Shown here one piece after another: positions 9,001-12,957 of a stretch of 13,025 bases of DNA. How positions within the stretch are numbered: position 1 is the stretch's first letter; each line of letters opens with the position of its first letter. Source of the DNA: Baffinella frigidus (Eukaryota; Cryptophyceae; Cryptomonadales; Baffinellaceae); assembly GCA_026770585.1 (NCBI GenBank), contig MU646329.1, forward strand, positions 459,247-472,271, written 5' to 3'. The translations under genes were made by a program, and so were the position numbers. The notes below the pieces were generated by a model that made no database searches, was not told the DNA's origin, and saw only the letters and a program-made list of their open reading frames with translations.

Positions 9001-9420
9001 ATTCGCGGTCTACAACGATATTCTGAGCCCCTGCCTGCTTTCAGTGTCTGAGATTTGGCGTGCAACGTCTTGCAGGTCATGAAGGCTCTTTCCTCTGGGC
9101 CAGAGCTCCAGGTGTGCCCCATTCCCTATGCACCCCCTCAGCTTAGAGACGGTGCACCTCGATGTGGAGGCACGCTCTCGGGCGTGCAACTAGAAGCGCC
9201 AGGATTGTTTTGCCACGGGCACCCGGGCCACGATCCAGTCTGAACGGCTGAGCCTCGGAATTGTGCGCGCATCTGGTTTGCCTCGACTCACGCCTCACGG
9301 GTGGCCTTGGCTCAGGGGGAAAGCGCACATGGACGGACACCAACCGCGTCTACTCGAGTGCGCAGTCTGTGCGATTTGGCGGAGGTGGACATAGCGGTGG
9401 ACGATGACGGCAGACCTTTC
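1..9420 (+). CDS. Partial multi-exon gene for a two-domain membrane guanylyl-type cyclase
   Basis: Gene-level entry; the exons are listed separately. About 24 exons join with matching phases into one open frame of about 808 codons: helix, linker, cyclase domain C1, linker, five to six membrane helices, signalling helix, cyclase domain C2. The class III cyclase signatures are direct reads: NDTYLV, YCIYGDILNTASR and KGKGRMK in C1; VLVLDLCNFTKFS, KMDTIGDAYVAA, CRIGISTGEVYAGVLG and YHLFGEP in C2. The enzyme should make a cyclic nucleotide from a nucleoside triphosphate at the cytosolic face of a membrane. C1 carries the Cys typical of guanylyl cyclases plus Asn/Arg, while C2 carries the metal Asp pair. 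This inverted order is established for alveolate guanylyl cyclases with an N-terminal P4-ATPase-like half. That half would lie left of the window and is not seen. Substrate (GTP) is inference. The start is outside the window and the stop is unresolved. Confidence 0.85.
109..289 (+). repeat. GA-rich microsatellite beginning at a splice donor
   Basis: Imperfect GA/GAGC/GAGCGC tract of about 180 bp. Its first bases are the donor GTGAGA of exon A. It lies at the start of the largest intron in the window (about 1.75 kb). It encodes a spurious Arg/Glu/Ser-rich open frame that I do not treat as a gene. Confidence 0.9.
290..626. other. Intronic sequence with nothing recognised
   Basis: Between the GA tract and the foldback hairpin, inside the A-B intron. 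I see no cyclase motif, RNA gene or convincing repeat here. Confidence 0.5.
627..796. mobile_element. 170-bp foldback hairpin element
   Basis: Two arms of about 75 nt pair around a 20-nt loop (702-721). The 661-701 and 722-762 arms match almost perfectly through CCTAGGACCTCCTACCGTAG and its complement, and 637-653 pairs with 770-786. The outer 10 bp match at 7 of 10 positions. It has no coding capacity. The core motif (GGTCCTAGG with CCTAC.GTAGG) recurs in the two hairpins at about 12.0 and 12.4 kb, so I read it as a non-autonomous repeat family. Confidence 0.85.
1160..1300 (+). mobile_element. Inverted-repeat element, family 1, copy 1
   Basis: About 140 bp with terminal inverted repeats of about 40 nt (GGGGAAACCTATTTTTCTTT, then CATTTGATGGCAA, and their complement at 1262-1294). 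The AT-rich centre is unlike the surrounding GC-rich DNA. It has no coding capacity, as in MITEs. A second, nearly identical copy at 6824-6966 has its centre in the opposite orientation. It lies in the A-B intron. Confidence 0.9.
1301..1853. repeat. Intronic stretch with short direct repeats
   Basis: Holds a 9-bp tandem triplet (TGGTGCTTT, about 1478-1502) and two copies of a segment containing CCTGAG.TATCGCATGCTGT (about 1420 and 1570), roughly 150 bp apart. A purine-rich run follows at about 1708-1750. No exon is recognised. Several antisense open frames here have no recognisable content. Confidence 0.55.
1854..1935 (+). CDS. Exon B (tentative): linker into C1
   Basis: An acceptor CAG at 1851-1853 gives a phase-matching join to exon A (Arg codon split 2+1). 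The reading frame gives GEPVKAWNLPHITVLQLPRD then LALAAIR. The LPRDLA stretch resembles the LP..V helix that precedes class III cyclase domains. I end it at GTACAC (1936), which gives the phase 0 needed by exon C, but the frame stays open to 2259 and other donors are possible. The weakest exon in the C1 half. Confidence 0.4.
2141..2203 (+). CDS. Exon C: first strand of cyclase domain C1
   Basis: 21 codons between acceptor CAG (2138-2140) and a GC donor (GCACGC). The peptide LCIKFTPSVSELS takes the place of the usual LFxDIxGFTxLS strand and loop. No Asp is found at the first metal-binding position, so this domain cannot bind the metal pair alone. It joins exon D in phase 0, where the cyclase pattern continues without a gap. 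Confidence 0.65.
2373..2486 (+). CDS. Exon D: C1 central helix and NDTYLV strand
   Basis: 38 codons starting NAFELLDGLISALDAAVDSY, equivalent to the LNxLFxxFDxLVxxxG helix. It continues GMYKYQHVNDTYLVTSPT, equivalent to VYKVETIGDAYMVVSG. Asp of NDTY aligns with the second metal Asp. The residue at the purine-specifying site (Glu in guanylyl, Lys in adenylyl cyclases) is Gln. The donor is GTTTTC in phase 0. Confidence 0.8.
2678..2752 (+). CDS. Exon E: C1 acidic insert
   Basis: 25 codons (VSCPRGALPDIDEEHEPYPE, then EYTIQ) between acceptor ACAG and a GC donor with good consensus (GCAAGT). It is positioned between the NDTYLV strand and the following helix, where class III domains vary in length. 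The phase is 0 at both ends. No catalytic residues are expected here. Confidence 0.7.
2942..3083 (-). mobile_element. Inverted-repeat element, family 2, copy 1
   Basis: About 140 bp with terminal inverted repeats of about 30 nt (TCATCTCCATAGAAGTATTA, then ATTAATTGCTTT, and a close complement ending at 3083). The AT-rich core contains GCAACGAAAATTACTAC and its complement. Non-coding. It lies in the intron between exons E and F. The other copy is at 10378-10519. The strand is arbitrary, set opposite to that copy because the arms are arranged in reverse. Confidence 0.85.
3138..3285 (+). CDS. Exon F: C1 GPAAGAVVG motif and YCIY strand
   Basis: 49 codons plus one base. MALLAFRIKEIVSTFY is the helix, SVQVGLNCGPAAGAVVGE matches the vRvGIhtGpVvAGVVG signature, and RRFYCIY leads into the nucleotide-binding strand. 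The Cys of YCIYGD sits where guanylyl cyclases have Cys and adenylyl cyclases have Asp. The donor GTGCGT follows in phase 1; the split Gly codon is completed by exon G. Confidence 0.92.
3308..3413. repeat. Imperfect hairpin in the F-G intron
   Basis: Segment 3308-3330 (AGTCCCACAGCTGTTGACTG then AAC) is the near-complement of 3391-3413 (20 of 23 positions), with about 60 nt between the arms. A similar single arm (AAGTCCCACAACTGTTGCC) occurs at about 9593-9611, suggesting a dispersed repeat. Confidence 0.65.
3583..3725 (+). CDS. Exon G: C1 NTASR catalytic helix
   Basis: Completes Gly, then 47 codons: DILNTASRFCSSAGPGEVV, then CSDMFYQRVP and further to PSVELK. The Asn and Arg of NTASR lie 7 and 11 residues after the Cys of YCIYGD, exactly the spacing of base-contacting residue, Asn and Arg in class III cyclases. 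GPGEVVCSDMFY matches the kPGeIhvS..ty element. Donor GTGGGA, phase 0. Confidence 0.93.
3793..3876 (+). repeat. Three copies of a 21-bp intronic repeat
   Basis: GGGATTCCCCTAACAAGA with a TTT lead occurs at 3793-3813, 3818-3838 and 3856-3876 in the G-H intron. The flanking GTTCACCAAA and GTTTACCAAA are also partly repeated. Each copy holds CTAAC, which resembles a branch-point consensus, but all lie about 195 to 265 nt from the acceptor. Confidence 0.85.
4073..4149 (+). CDS. Exon H: C1 KGKG terminus
   Basis: 25 codons plus two bases. Joined to exon G it reads VELKGKGRMKVFLLTTGAET, the conserved last strands of the triphosphate-contacting domain (VKGKGxMxTYfL). The Lys residues here contact triphosphate in studied enzymes. 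The donor GTCAGT is in phase 2. C1 runs from exon C to this exon, at ordinary domain length. Confidence 0.93.
4299..4346 (+). repeat. Intron-end repeat, copy a
   Basis: GCGTGCAGTCACTTGACAAC, then AGCGTAACAC, lies just before the acceptor of exon I. A close copy lies before exon J (4538-4593). Both cover the branch and pyrimidine region of their introns. Confidence 0.65.
4347..4458 (+). CDS. Exon I: cytosolic linker after C1
   Basis: The first base completes Arg, then 37 codons: SGLRGTSKFATGLEGVNFFC, then RARSEEVAPELLTMKIA. The donor is GTACGT in phase 0. No known motif; it is equivalent by position to the C1b region of mammalian cyclases. A weaker donor GTGCCA at 4470 would extend it and fit the alternative start of exon J. 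Confidence 0.65.
4538..4593 (+). repeat. Intron-end repeat, copy b
   Basis: GCGTGCAGTCTCTTGACACC, then AGCATAACAC, parallels the sequence before exon I and ends at TTTCAG (4593). The likeness suggests that 4593 is the acceptor. The frame is kept without changing exon I only if the acceptor is CAG at 4558, inside this repeat. Confidence 0.6.
4559..4663 (+). CDS. Exon J: linker (start ambiguous)
   Basis: Ends at a strong donor GTGAGC (4664). Its clear coding part reads ACARWSNLFVHVDYSSSKIP, then SST. With a start at 4559 it is 35 codons in phase 0 at both ends. With a start at 4594 (better acceptor TTTCAG) it needs exon I to end at 4469. Both give the same frame downstream. No motif recognised. 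Confidence 0.5.
4723..4911 (+). CDS. Exon K: linker leading to second membrane bundle
   Basis: 63 codons, the longest exon in the window, starting DPKIWSAHQRGPEYTPVQAE and ending with EAFVATENRQ. It is hydrophilic and acidic, with a helical stretch (ENVMDQIHKRWCTLLDPELE). It lies where cytosolic C1b precedes the next membrane helices. Acceptor CCAG, donor GTTGCT (weak), phase 0 at both ends. A 220-codon antisense open frame across this region is a shadow. Confidence 0.75.
5175..5320 (+). CDS. Exon L: first two helices of the second membrane bundle
   Basis: 48 codons plus two bases. AFLVGLLVLASTVVTAFIDI, then YVAAGRPP, then VFLLALTVVVILASVFLATL: two hydrophobic helices separated by a short Gly/Arg/Pro turn. 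Acceptor GCAG at 5174 and donor GTAACT at 5321, phase 2. The next exon completes an Ala codon. The hydrophobic pattern is unmistakable although the exon is short. Confidence 0.85.
5692..5757 (+). repeat. Dispersed repeat providing a 3' splice site (sense copy)
   Basis: CCCCCTAGCGTG, then a CAACTT.TTAAATCT block, then a pyrimidine tract and TTGCACA. It ends at the acceptor of exon M. The reverse complement of 7190-7268 is clearly similar over the same length. Confidence 0.7.
5758..5839 (+). CDS. Exon M: loop and third helix
   Basis: One base completes Ala, then 27 codons: WKDKLHRRNFNRIFVALQIC, then CYVTPVL. A basic amphipathic loop is followed by a hydrophobic helix. The strong pyrimidine tract and ACAG acceptor lie directly upstream. 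The donor GTCTCT at 5840 is the first unit of a CT microsatellite. The phase is 0, matching exon N. Confidence 0.85.
5840..6130 (+). repeat. CT microsatellite with tandem copies of the exon M 3' end
   Basis: Long (CT)n tract beginning at the donor of exon M. It is interrupted at 5924-5972 by a near copy of the last 43 nt of exon M plus donor (GCGCTCCAGATCTGCTGCTA, then CACCTGTCCTGGTCT). A third, more diverged copy is at about 6045-6086 and a fragment is at about 6131-6150. The unit length is about 120-127 bp. Confidence 0.9.
6151..6466. other. Intron sequence between CT tract and exon N
   Basis: No repeat or exon recognised. A branch-point-like CCTAAC lies at 6442-6447, about 20 nt before the acceptor TTCAG of exon N. 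Confidence 0.5.
6467..6559 (+). CDS. Exon N: fourth membrane helix
   Basis: 31 codons, EHLWGGLDTFAYHYFLDFFM, then AMVVFTSIYAV. The second half is a hydrophobic helix. Acceptor TTCAG, donor GTAAGA, phase 0 at both ends. The WGGLDTF segment is a loop between helices 3 and 4. Confidence 0.85.
6560..7060. other. Intron N-O holding an inverted-repeat element
   Basis: Contains a short T/C run (6609-6631), a family 1 element (6824-6966), and several short GACGCGAT-type repeats around it (6778-6815 and 6971-7020). These could be target-site or older repeat remnants. No coding signal. Confidence 0.6.
6824..6966 (-). mobile_element. Inverted-repeat element, family 1, copy 2
   Basis: Nearly identical to the copy at 1160-1300. 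The outer arms match, and the roughly 75-nt centre between the GATGGCAA segments is its reverse complement, so the copy is inserted in the opposite orientation. The termini read TTTATCCGGGG and CCTCGGATAAA. The close similarity of two copies in introns of one gene suggests recent movement. Confidence 0.9.
7061..7111 (+). CDS. Exon O: fifth membrane helix, first half
   Basis: 17 codons, TCVKAHVFTSIVMTVIY, between TGCAG and a consensus donor GTAAGC. Phase 0 at both ends. It is hydrophobic after KAH and continues directly into exon P. Confidence 0.82.
7190..7268 (-). repeat. Dispersed repeat, antisense copy
   Basis: Its reverse complement carries the same blocks as 5692-5757: CCCCCTAGCGTG, CCAACTTGTTAAATCT, a pyrimidine-rich tract and TTGCACA. 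Here it lies within the O-P intron against the direction of transcription and forms no splice site. Confidence 0.7.
7336..7405 (+). CDS. Exon P: fifth to sixth helix
   Basis: 23 codons plus one base, VPLCVANGGFVVYLTSRFVY, then HAC. Hydrophobic. Acceptor TGCAG, donor GTCGGC in phase 1. Exon Q supplies the remaining two bases of an Ala codon. Confidence 0.82.
7512..7612 (+). CDS. Exon Q: end of last helix and signalling helix
   Basis: Completes Ala, then 33 codons. FLLGLAY ends the membrane helix, and RRAEEIERRAKWLEQHLAYQ, then EFLRTQ, is a charged heptad-like helix. Such helices connect the membrane part to the catalytic domain in class III cyclases. Acceptor AGCAG, donor GTCCCA, phase 0. Confidence 0.88.
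7750..7880 (+). CDS. Exon R: linker end and first strand of C2
   Basis: 43 codons plus two bases. EILHDLLPSNVVRKM is the conserved LLP..V element before class III domains. LVVVLVLDLCNFTKFS matches VTVLFxDIxGFTxLS, with the first metal-binding Asp present. Acceptor TCAG, donor GTGCGC, phase 2 inside the Ser codon. Confidence 0.94.
8079..8157 (+). CDS. Exon S: C2 central helix
   Basis: One base completes Ser, then 26 codons, QEGTPLQLIGYINSIFSAFD, then REVKKQ, equivalent to the P.elv.lLN.lFs.FD helix. Acceptor GCGCAG. The end is set by phase to a GC donor (GCAATC, 8158), because the next exon resumes the motif in phase 0. Confidence 0.88.
8283..8368 (+). CDS. Exon T: C2 TIGDAY strand
   Basis: 28 codons plus two bases. 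GLFKMDTIGDAYVAAGWLN matches VxKvxTIGDAYMvvsGLP. The second metal-binding Asp is present. The residue before TIGD is Asp, neither Glu nor Lys, consistent with a domain that does not select the base. Donor GTGCGA, phase 2. Confidence 0.94.
8486..8629 (+). CDS. Exon U: C2 GISTGEVYAGVLG motif
   Basis: The first base completes Arg, then 47 codons plus two bases. CAAMIRLSQRMLKVLEDH is the helix, LRCRIGISTGEVYAGVLG matches the lRvGIhtGpVvAGvvG signature, and GRLQPR is the turn before the next strand. Acceptor GGCAG, donor GTGCCT in phase 2. Confidence 0.94.
8858..8942 (+). CDS. Exon V: C2 strand and degenerate catalytic helix
   Basis: Completes Arg, then 28 codons, YHLFGEPMRIAEELEQRCAV, then DGVHVSAP. 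It aligns with YdlwGdtVNiAsRmEst..g.IhvS. The Asn of NxxxR is Arg and the Arg is Glu, so C2 lacks the transition-state pair. His replaces the base-specifying Cys or Asp. Acceptor CGCAG, donor GTATGC, phase 0. Confidence 0.92.
9076..9111 (+). CDS. Exon W: short C2 exon
   Basis: 12 codons, VMKALSSGPELQ, between TTGCAG and GTGTGC, phase 0 at both ends. It fits the helix after HVSAP in C2 (compare ..Tyelle). Very short, so the call rests on phase, splice sites and position. Confidence 0.65.
9316..9420 (+). CDS. Exon X (tentative): last C2 strands
   Basis: Phase 0 join at acceptor CTCAG (9315). 35 codons ending RSLCDLAEVDIAVDDDGRPF, which could be the final beta hairpin of C2. There is no KGKG motif, but a metal-binding domain need not have one. 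The frame stays open to 9567. I end the exon at a possible donor GTACGG (9421); read-through is an alternative. Confidence 0.4.
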
Positions 9421-10377
9421 GTACGGCGAAGATCGTCGGCAGAAAGCAGGTTCCCCCTCGCTGCTTGGCTTCCTTGGCGGCATGCGATGCGTTGCGGTGA
9501 GGCTGAGCAGTTGCCCCGACGTGACAGCGACGCAGCCCAGTTGGTGTCAACGCCGCAAGAATCATGAAGCGTCTGTCCTCGCGCCTCTACTCCAAAGTCC
9601 CACAACTGTTGCCTAGCCTGGGCATTCTCGGTGCCAGGACACGCTGAAATGAGGACCCATTGTGAGGCTCGTGAGCGCCCGCGTGACCGGTCACGCGGAC
9701 GCCGAAGCCAACTGTCCGAGGTGACTGCCTTGCGTGTGCCGAGTTGGGCTGCAGATTTGTACCGCTGTCTCAGCGTGTCAACTTGAGAATAGTCCTGGAA
9801 CAGCCCCGCCGGCAGACTCTCCTGAAGTGGTCTCGCGTTGCTCGCCTCACAGGGTCACGCCCGGACAAGCGCAGATCGAGGACGTGAACCCCACGCGCAC
9901 GACCAGTACGCTACCCCCCCCCCCCTCGAAACGCTGGACACGACCTGCACCCCTCGAACAAAGCTGGCAACGTGACGGCAGTAAGATGTACCCGCCTCGC
10001 GTTGCCTCTGTTGGCGAGCCTTGAATCCTTGCGGTGAGCCTCGAAACCTTGCAAGTGAGGCGTGCCCGCCTCCTGGCGCGCCAGAACTGACGTTGAATTC
10101 GGTGGGGAGCAGTTGGCGAGGTGTCCGACTTGTCCCCTGGAGCACCCCCGTTGCGGCCCCTTCATCGCACAAGATCCTTACCGACTACCTTCATCACCCA
10201 GACGCCCTCGTCAGAGGTCGCACCTGCCCGCGCTCTATTGGAAAGATTGATGTTTTGCTGAAGCCCCTCGGTTGTCTCGTGGGTGAGCGTGGCACGCACT
10301 CGCTGGCTGCTCTCTGAATTCCGCGTCACGCGATTCGGTCTGATGGTTCCAGCCCTGTACGATGCGTCGCTCTCAAG
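9421..10377. other. Region without a recognised gene
   Basis: Several moderate open frames occur on both strands, as expected in GC-rich DNA; none has recognisable content. It includes a poly-C run (about 9915-9926) and two imperfect copies of a GAGCCTTGAATCCTTGC-like unit (about 10015-10055). Further 3' exons of the cyclase gene may hide here. Confidence 0.5.
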
Positions 10378-10519
10378 TTCATCTCCACAAAAGTAATAAT
10401 TAATTGCTTTTGGTGCAACGAAATTTACTACACAAACGCTTTACAATTACTTTTATGCGCAAATCGTGTAGTAATTGTCGTTGCCAAAAGCAATCAATTA
10501 ATACTTGTATGGAGATGAA
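10378..10519 (+). mobile_element. Inverted-repeat element, family 2, copy 2
   Basis: Termini TTCATCTCCA and TGGAGATGAA flank arms with AATAATTAATTGCTTTTGG and its complement. The core again contains CAACGAAATTTACTACAC and its complement. Same family as 2942-3083, with the arms in reverse arrangement. Non-coding, AT-rich inside GC-rich DNA. Confidence 0.87.
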
Positions 10520-10550
10520 AGTGCTTCTGACGTCTCCTCTTTGTTGGCAG

Positions 10551-10702
10551 GGGGCACAGCACCCTCGACGCAAACGCTGCCATTCGATCAGAGATGATTT
10601 CCCCCACCGGATGCGTGTGGCGCTCGTGGAGGACTATAAGGCGTCGAGGCGAGGGAGCAGCTATCAGCTGACCGTCACGGCGGAGACCAATGGACCACTG
10701 CG
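10551..10702 (+). CDS. Possible exon of unknown function
   Basis: Lies just after the family 2 element, between a good acceptor (TTGGCAG, preceded by a CT-rich tract) and a possible donor GTGCTC. The open frame includes MRVALVEDYKASRRGSSYQL, then TVTAETNGPLR. It has no motif I recognise. The phase cannot be tied to the exons upstream. It may be a late cyclase exon, another gene or chance. Confidence 0.25.
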
Positions 10703-10866
10703 GTGCTCGTCCCAACCTATTGTGTCCTAGAAATGGTTACACAGGTCGCCAAGTGAAGCAGGCCACGGTGTCTGTGTTTGCAGCGGTATTCGAGATGATT
10801 CAAACACACACACCAACCCTCGCGGAAAGACCAGATCGTCGATTTTCAGACCTCAAATTCACCTTG

Positions 10867-10892
10867 CAGACACCCCAGGTCTGGGGTGTCTG
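10867..10892. repeat. Perfect 12-bp-arm palindrome
   Basis: CAGACACCCCAG, two bases, CTGGGGTGTCTG. It would form a tight cruciform or hairpin. It lies downstream of the possible exon and no T run follows it. Function unknown. Confidence 0.85.
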
Positions 10893-11305
10893 ATCTTAAG
10901 TTGACAAAATCTTGGTACATAATCAACTTTTGGGAAAGGTCGAGATCAATGGATTTGATCCTCCCATGAGGGTTGGTGGGCCCTGAGGTGGAAATCGCAC
11001 GCGACGTTTCTGAACGACCACCGACGGGGTCGCAGGCACTCAGAGACGGAACACTACGCCAGAATGATGTCCTCCTTCGCGGTTGAAGATTCCGACAAAC
11101 GTTCCGAGGGCCAGACCGGATCCTATGTTTCAGCCTCTTCATCGTCACGCCTCTTCTCCATGGTCAAACCTTGGGTCGACCAACTTTCCTGGGGCAGAAC
11201 ATCCAACCCAGGACGGGCTTCGTTTTCAGCATCACGGCAAGATTTCAAGGTCCCCAACGACCAGGCTTGCTCCCCTAGCATCGCGAGCGCCGAGACGCTA
11301 CACGC
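10893..11305. other. Region without a recognised feature
   Basis: Open frames of 80 to 100 codons overlap on both strands (11064-11325 forward, 10846-11148 reverse). Their compositions give no reason to prefer any. I cannot support a gene here. Confidence 0.4.
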
Positions 11306-11467
11306 TTGTAGGGTGTAGGGTGTAGGGTGTAGAGTGTAGGGTGAAGAGTGCAGGAGGTAGAGCGTGTGGTGTAAGGTGTAGGGTGCATGGTTAAGGGTTA
11401 AGGGTTCAGGGTTCAGGGTTCAGGGTTCAGGGTTCAGTGTGTTGGGTGTAGGGTGTAGGGTGTAGGG
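11306..11467 (+). repeat. Interstitial telomere-like heptamer array
   Basis: Tandem 7-mers, mainly GGGTGTA, with a central block of GGGTTAA and GGGTTCA units and some degenerate ones. They resemble variants of the GGGTTTA telomere repeat of many algae and plants. The G-rich strand is on +. Unique sequence follows, so this is interstitial or subtelomeric, not a terminus. Confidence 0.85.
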
Positions 11468-11523
11468 GACGCCATGTCGCGGCTGCTTGGCTGCAATCCG
11501 GGTGTGCTGTGGCGCTGTGCGAC

Positions 11524-11583
11524 ATGCGAGTGCGAGTGCGGAGCCTGTCAGACGCGTGTGCAACGTCGTGCGAGCTGCGACTG
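11524..11583 (+). CDS. Possible exon preceding 11621-11752
   Basis: In the frame that joins the next exon by phase 0, this reads MRVRVRSLSDACATSCELRL and ends at GTGAGA. The frame is also open upstream, so the start is not fixed. The resulting intron would be only 37 nt, short for this gene, and unspliced read-through is also open for some distance. Confidence 0.22.
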
Positions 11584-11620
11584 GTGAGAGGACCCGCGTT
11601 TGACAAAGTGCCCCTCGCAG

Positions 11621-11752
11621 GTCGAAGCGTCTCTGGTGTTCGCCGTGACCAAGACGAGTCCACCCAGGCACAGTTTCGATGACTACCGGCCCGACAAGTC
11701 AGAGGGTGGCGGGCGGAGTTTCACCATCACTCGAGAGCCGACGCTAAGCTAG
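11621..11752 (+). CDS. Possible terminal exon with stop
   Basis: A pyrimidine-rich acceptor (CCCCTCGCAG) is followed by 43 codons and TAG: VEASLVFAVTKTSPPRHSFD, then a polar tail ending SFTITREPTLS. It could be the last exon of the cyclase gene or of a separate small gene. No domain recognised. Confidence 0.3.
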   Translation, partial: VEASLVFAVTKTSPPRHSFDDYRPDKSEGGGRSFTITREPTLS

Positions 11753-12008
11753 GTTGGGGAGGAGGCGGGCGCGAGATGGTGCAGAGGATCGCAGCGGAGG
11801 GGGGCGGGAGGCGATGGCTGGCCCTGCGGCGCTGTACCTGGATCCTCGTCTTTGTAAATCGGCAATTGTATTCTCCGTGTGCGCGCGTGCTGGCAGACGA
11901 ATCAAGGAATATACCTTGAGAATGTTTTCTGAGACCTCTTTTAAGTGTCTACAGACTCAGGAGGATAGAGGTCTCTGAGAGGATGGACGTCTCTGAATAG
12001 AGTCAGGA

Positions 12009-12117
12009 TACAGGGGTACCTTGCTCATAAGAAACCAACGCCTCCTAGGACCCTACAGTAGGGCCCTATGGTGGTCCTAGGGGGGTGGTCGTTTCTTATG
12101 AGCGAGGTACCCCTGTA
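12009..12117. mobile_element. Hairpin element in minisatellite, copy 1
   Basis: TACAGGGGTACC and GGTACCCCTGTA bound arms through TCATAAGAAACCAACGCC and a close complement. The centre has CCTAGGACCCTACAGTAGGG, like the hairpin at 627-796. Minisatellite units lie on both sides. Confidence 0.82.
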
Positions 12118-12358
12118 GGGCCAGGAGGTCCCAGGATAGATTATGAAGGTCCCAGGACAGAGTCGCGAGGTCTCAGTGTAGAGTCTGAAGGTCGCCAGAG
12201 GGAGAATGAAGGTTTCAGGATCGCGTCAGGAAGTCTCAGGATGCAACCAGGAGGTCTCAGGACAGAGTCAGGAAGTTTCAGGATAGAGTCTGCAGGTCTC
12301 AGGATAGAGTCTGAAGGTTTCAGGATAGAGTCTGAAGGTTTCAGGAAGTTTCGCAGCT

Positions 12359-12381
12359 CAAGGTCTTTGGCAAGACCTTGA
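12359..12381. repeat. Small hairpin beside hairpin element
   Basis: CAAGGTCTT and AAGACCTTG with a four-base loop. It lies just before the second hairpin element and may have arisen from a minisatellite unit. Confidence 0.6.
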
Positions 12382-12387
12382 GTATAC

Positions 12388-12486
12388 CCCTTAAGTGGCC
12401 AGGCCCCCAAATTTGCGGGCCGAGAGGTCCTAGGCAGGTCCTAGGGCCCTACGGTAGGGCGTATGCGCCTACTGGCCACTTAAGGG
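12388..12486. mobile_element. Hairpin element in minisatellite, copy 2
   Basis: Perfect 15-bp termini CCCTTAAGTGGCCAG and CTGGCCACTTAAGGG. The inside holds two GGTCCTAGG units and CCCTACGGTAGGG, shared with the other two hairpins although the ends differ. No coding capacity. Confidence 0.8.
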
Positions 12487-12744
12487 ATCTGTCTTGAGAC
12501 CCCTGAAGTTTCTCAAGACTCGATTGAGTCAGGAAGTCTCAGGATGGAACAAAAAGGTCTCAGACAGAATCACGAGGTCTCAGGATGTTGTCTGATGGTC
12601 TCAGAACAGAGTTTAAAGGTCTCAGAATAGAGTCAGGAGGGCTCAGGAATGAGTCGAGGGGGGGTCTCTGGACAGAGTCGCAAGGTCTAACAGCCGAGCG
12701 GCTCTGCTCGAGCCGTGAACCTCTTCAGTGGTTCGCGAGGTTTG

Positions 12745-12832
12745 CACCTCTGCAGAAGTTCTGCAGAGGTATCATCCCTTCTGCAGAGGTTCCCTTCTGC
12801 AGAGGTTCCCTTCTGCAAGGGTTCGCAAGGGC
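12745..12832 (+). repeat. Cluster of short repeats with CTGCAG
   Basis: A 17-bp unit, CCCTTCTGCAGAGGTT, occurs twice exactly and a third time altered (CTTCTGCAAGGGTT). It is preceded by a hairpin CCTCTGCAGAA / TTCTGCAGAGG (12746-12769). Confidence 0.8.
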
Positions 12833-12957
12833 ACTCGCTAGAAGGAAGACATGCGGACTTGTGTAAAGTCACTCCGGCTATGCCTACATGGGGTTTATCC
12901 CCAGAAAACCAGGCACTTTGGCAACCGCGCCTGCAAAGGACAGACCAGGCAACAGTC

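Larger units (their letters stand above)
11955..12690 (+). repeat. Degenerate 21-bp minisatellite
   Basis: Units close to GGTCTCAGGATAGAGTCTG, about 21 bp, run across most of this stretch. Because 21 is divisible by three, it encodes a seven-residue periodic pattern (GLRIESE, GFRIESE) in the forward frame 12085-12381 and an open frame in reverse. I regard these as by-products. It is interrupted by two hairpin elements. Confidence 0.85.

Noticed and set aside
9142-9243. Alternative last exon after W ending in TGA
   Set aside because: It has an acceptor and the right phase, but the peptide (rich in Gly, Pro, His) does not look like the end of a cyclase domain. Exon X is preferred, with low confidence.
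9112-10000. Search for a KGKG motif closing C2
   Set aside because: None found in any frame. In the metal-binding domain of such heterodimers it is often absent, so this is not evidence of a broken gene.
12085-12410. Open frames on both strands with seven-residue repeats
   Set aside because: Explained by the 21-bp unit of the minisatellite; no splice sites or transcript support.
12746-12832. CRISPR-like array
   Set aside because: The units are adjacent, short and without spacers, in a eukaryotic intron-rich region.
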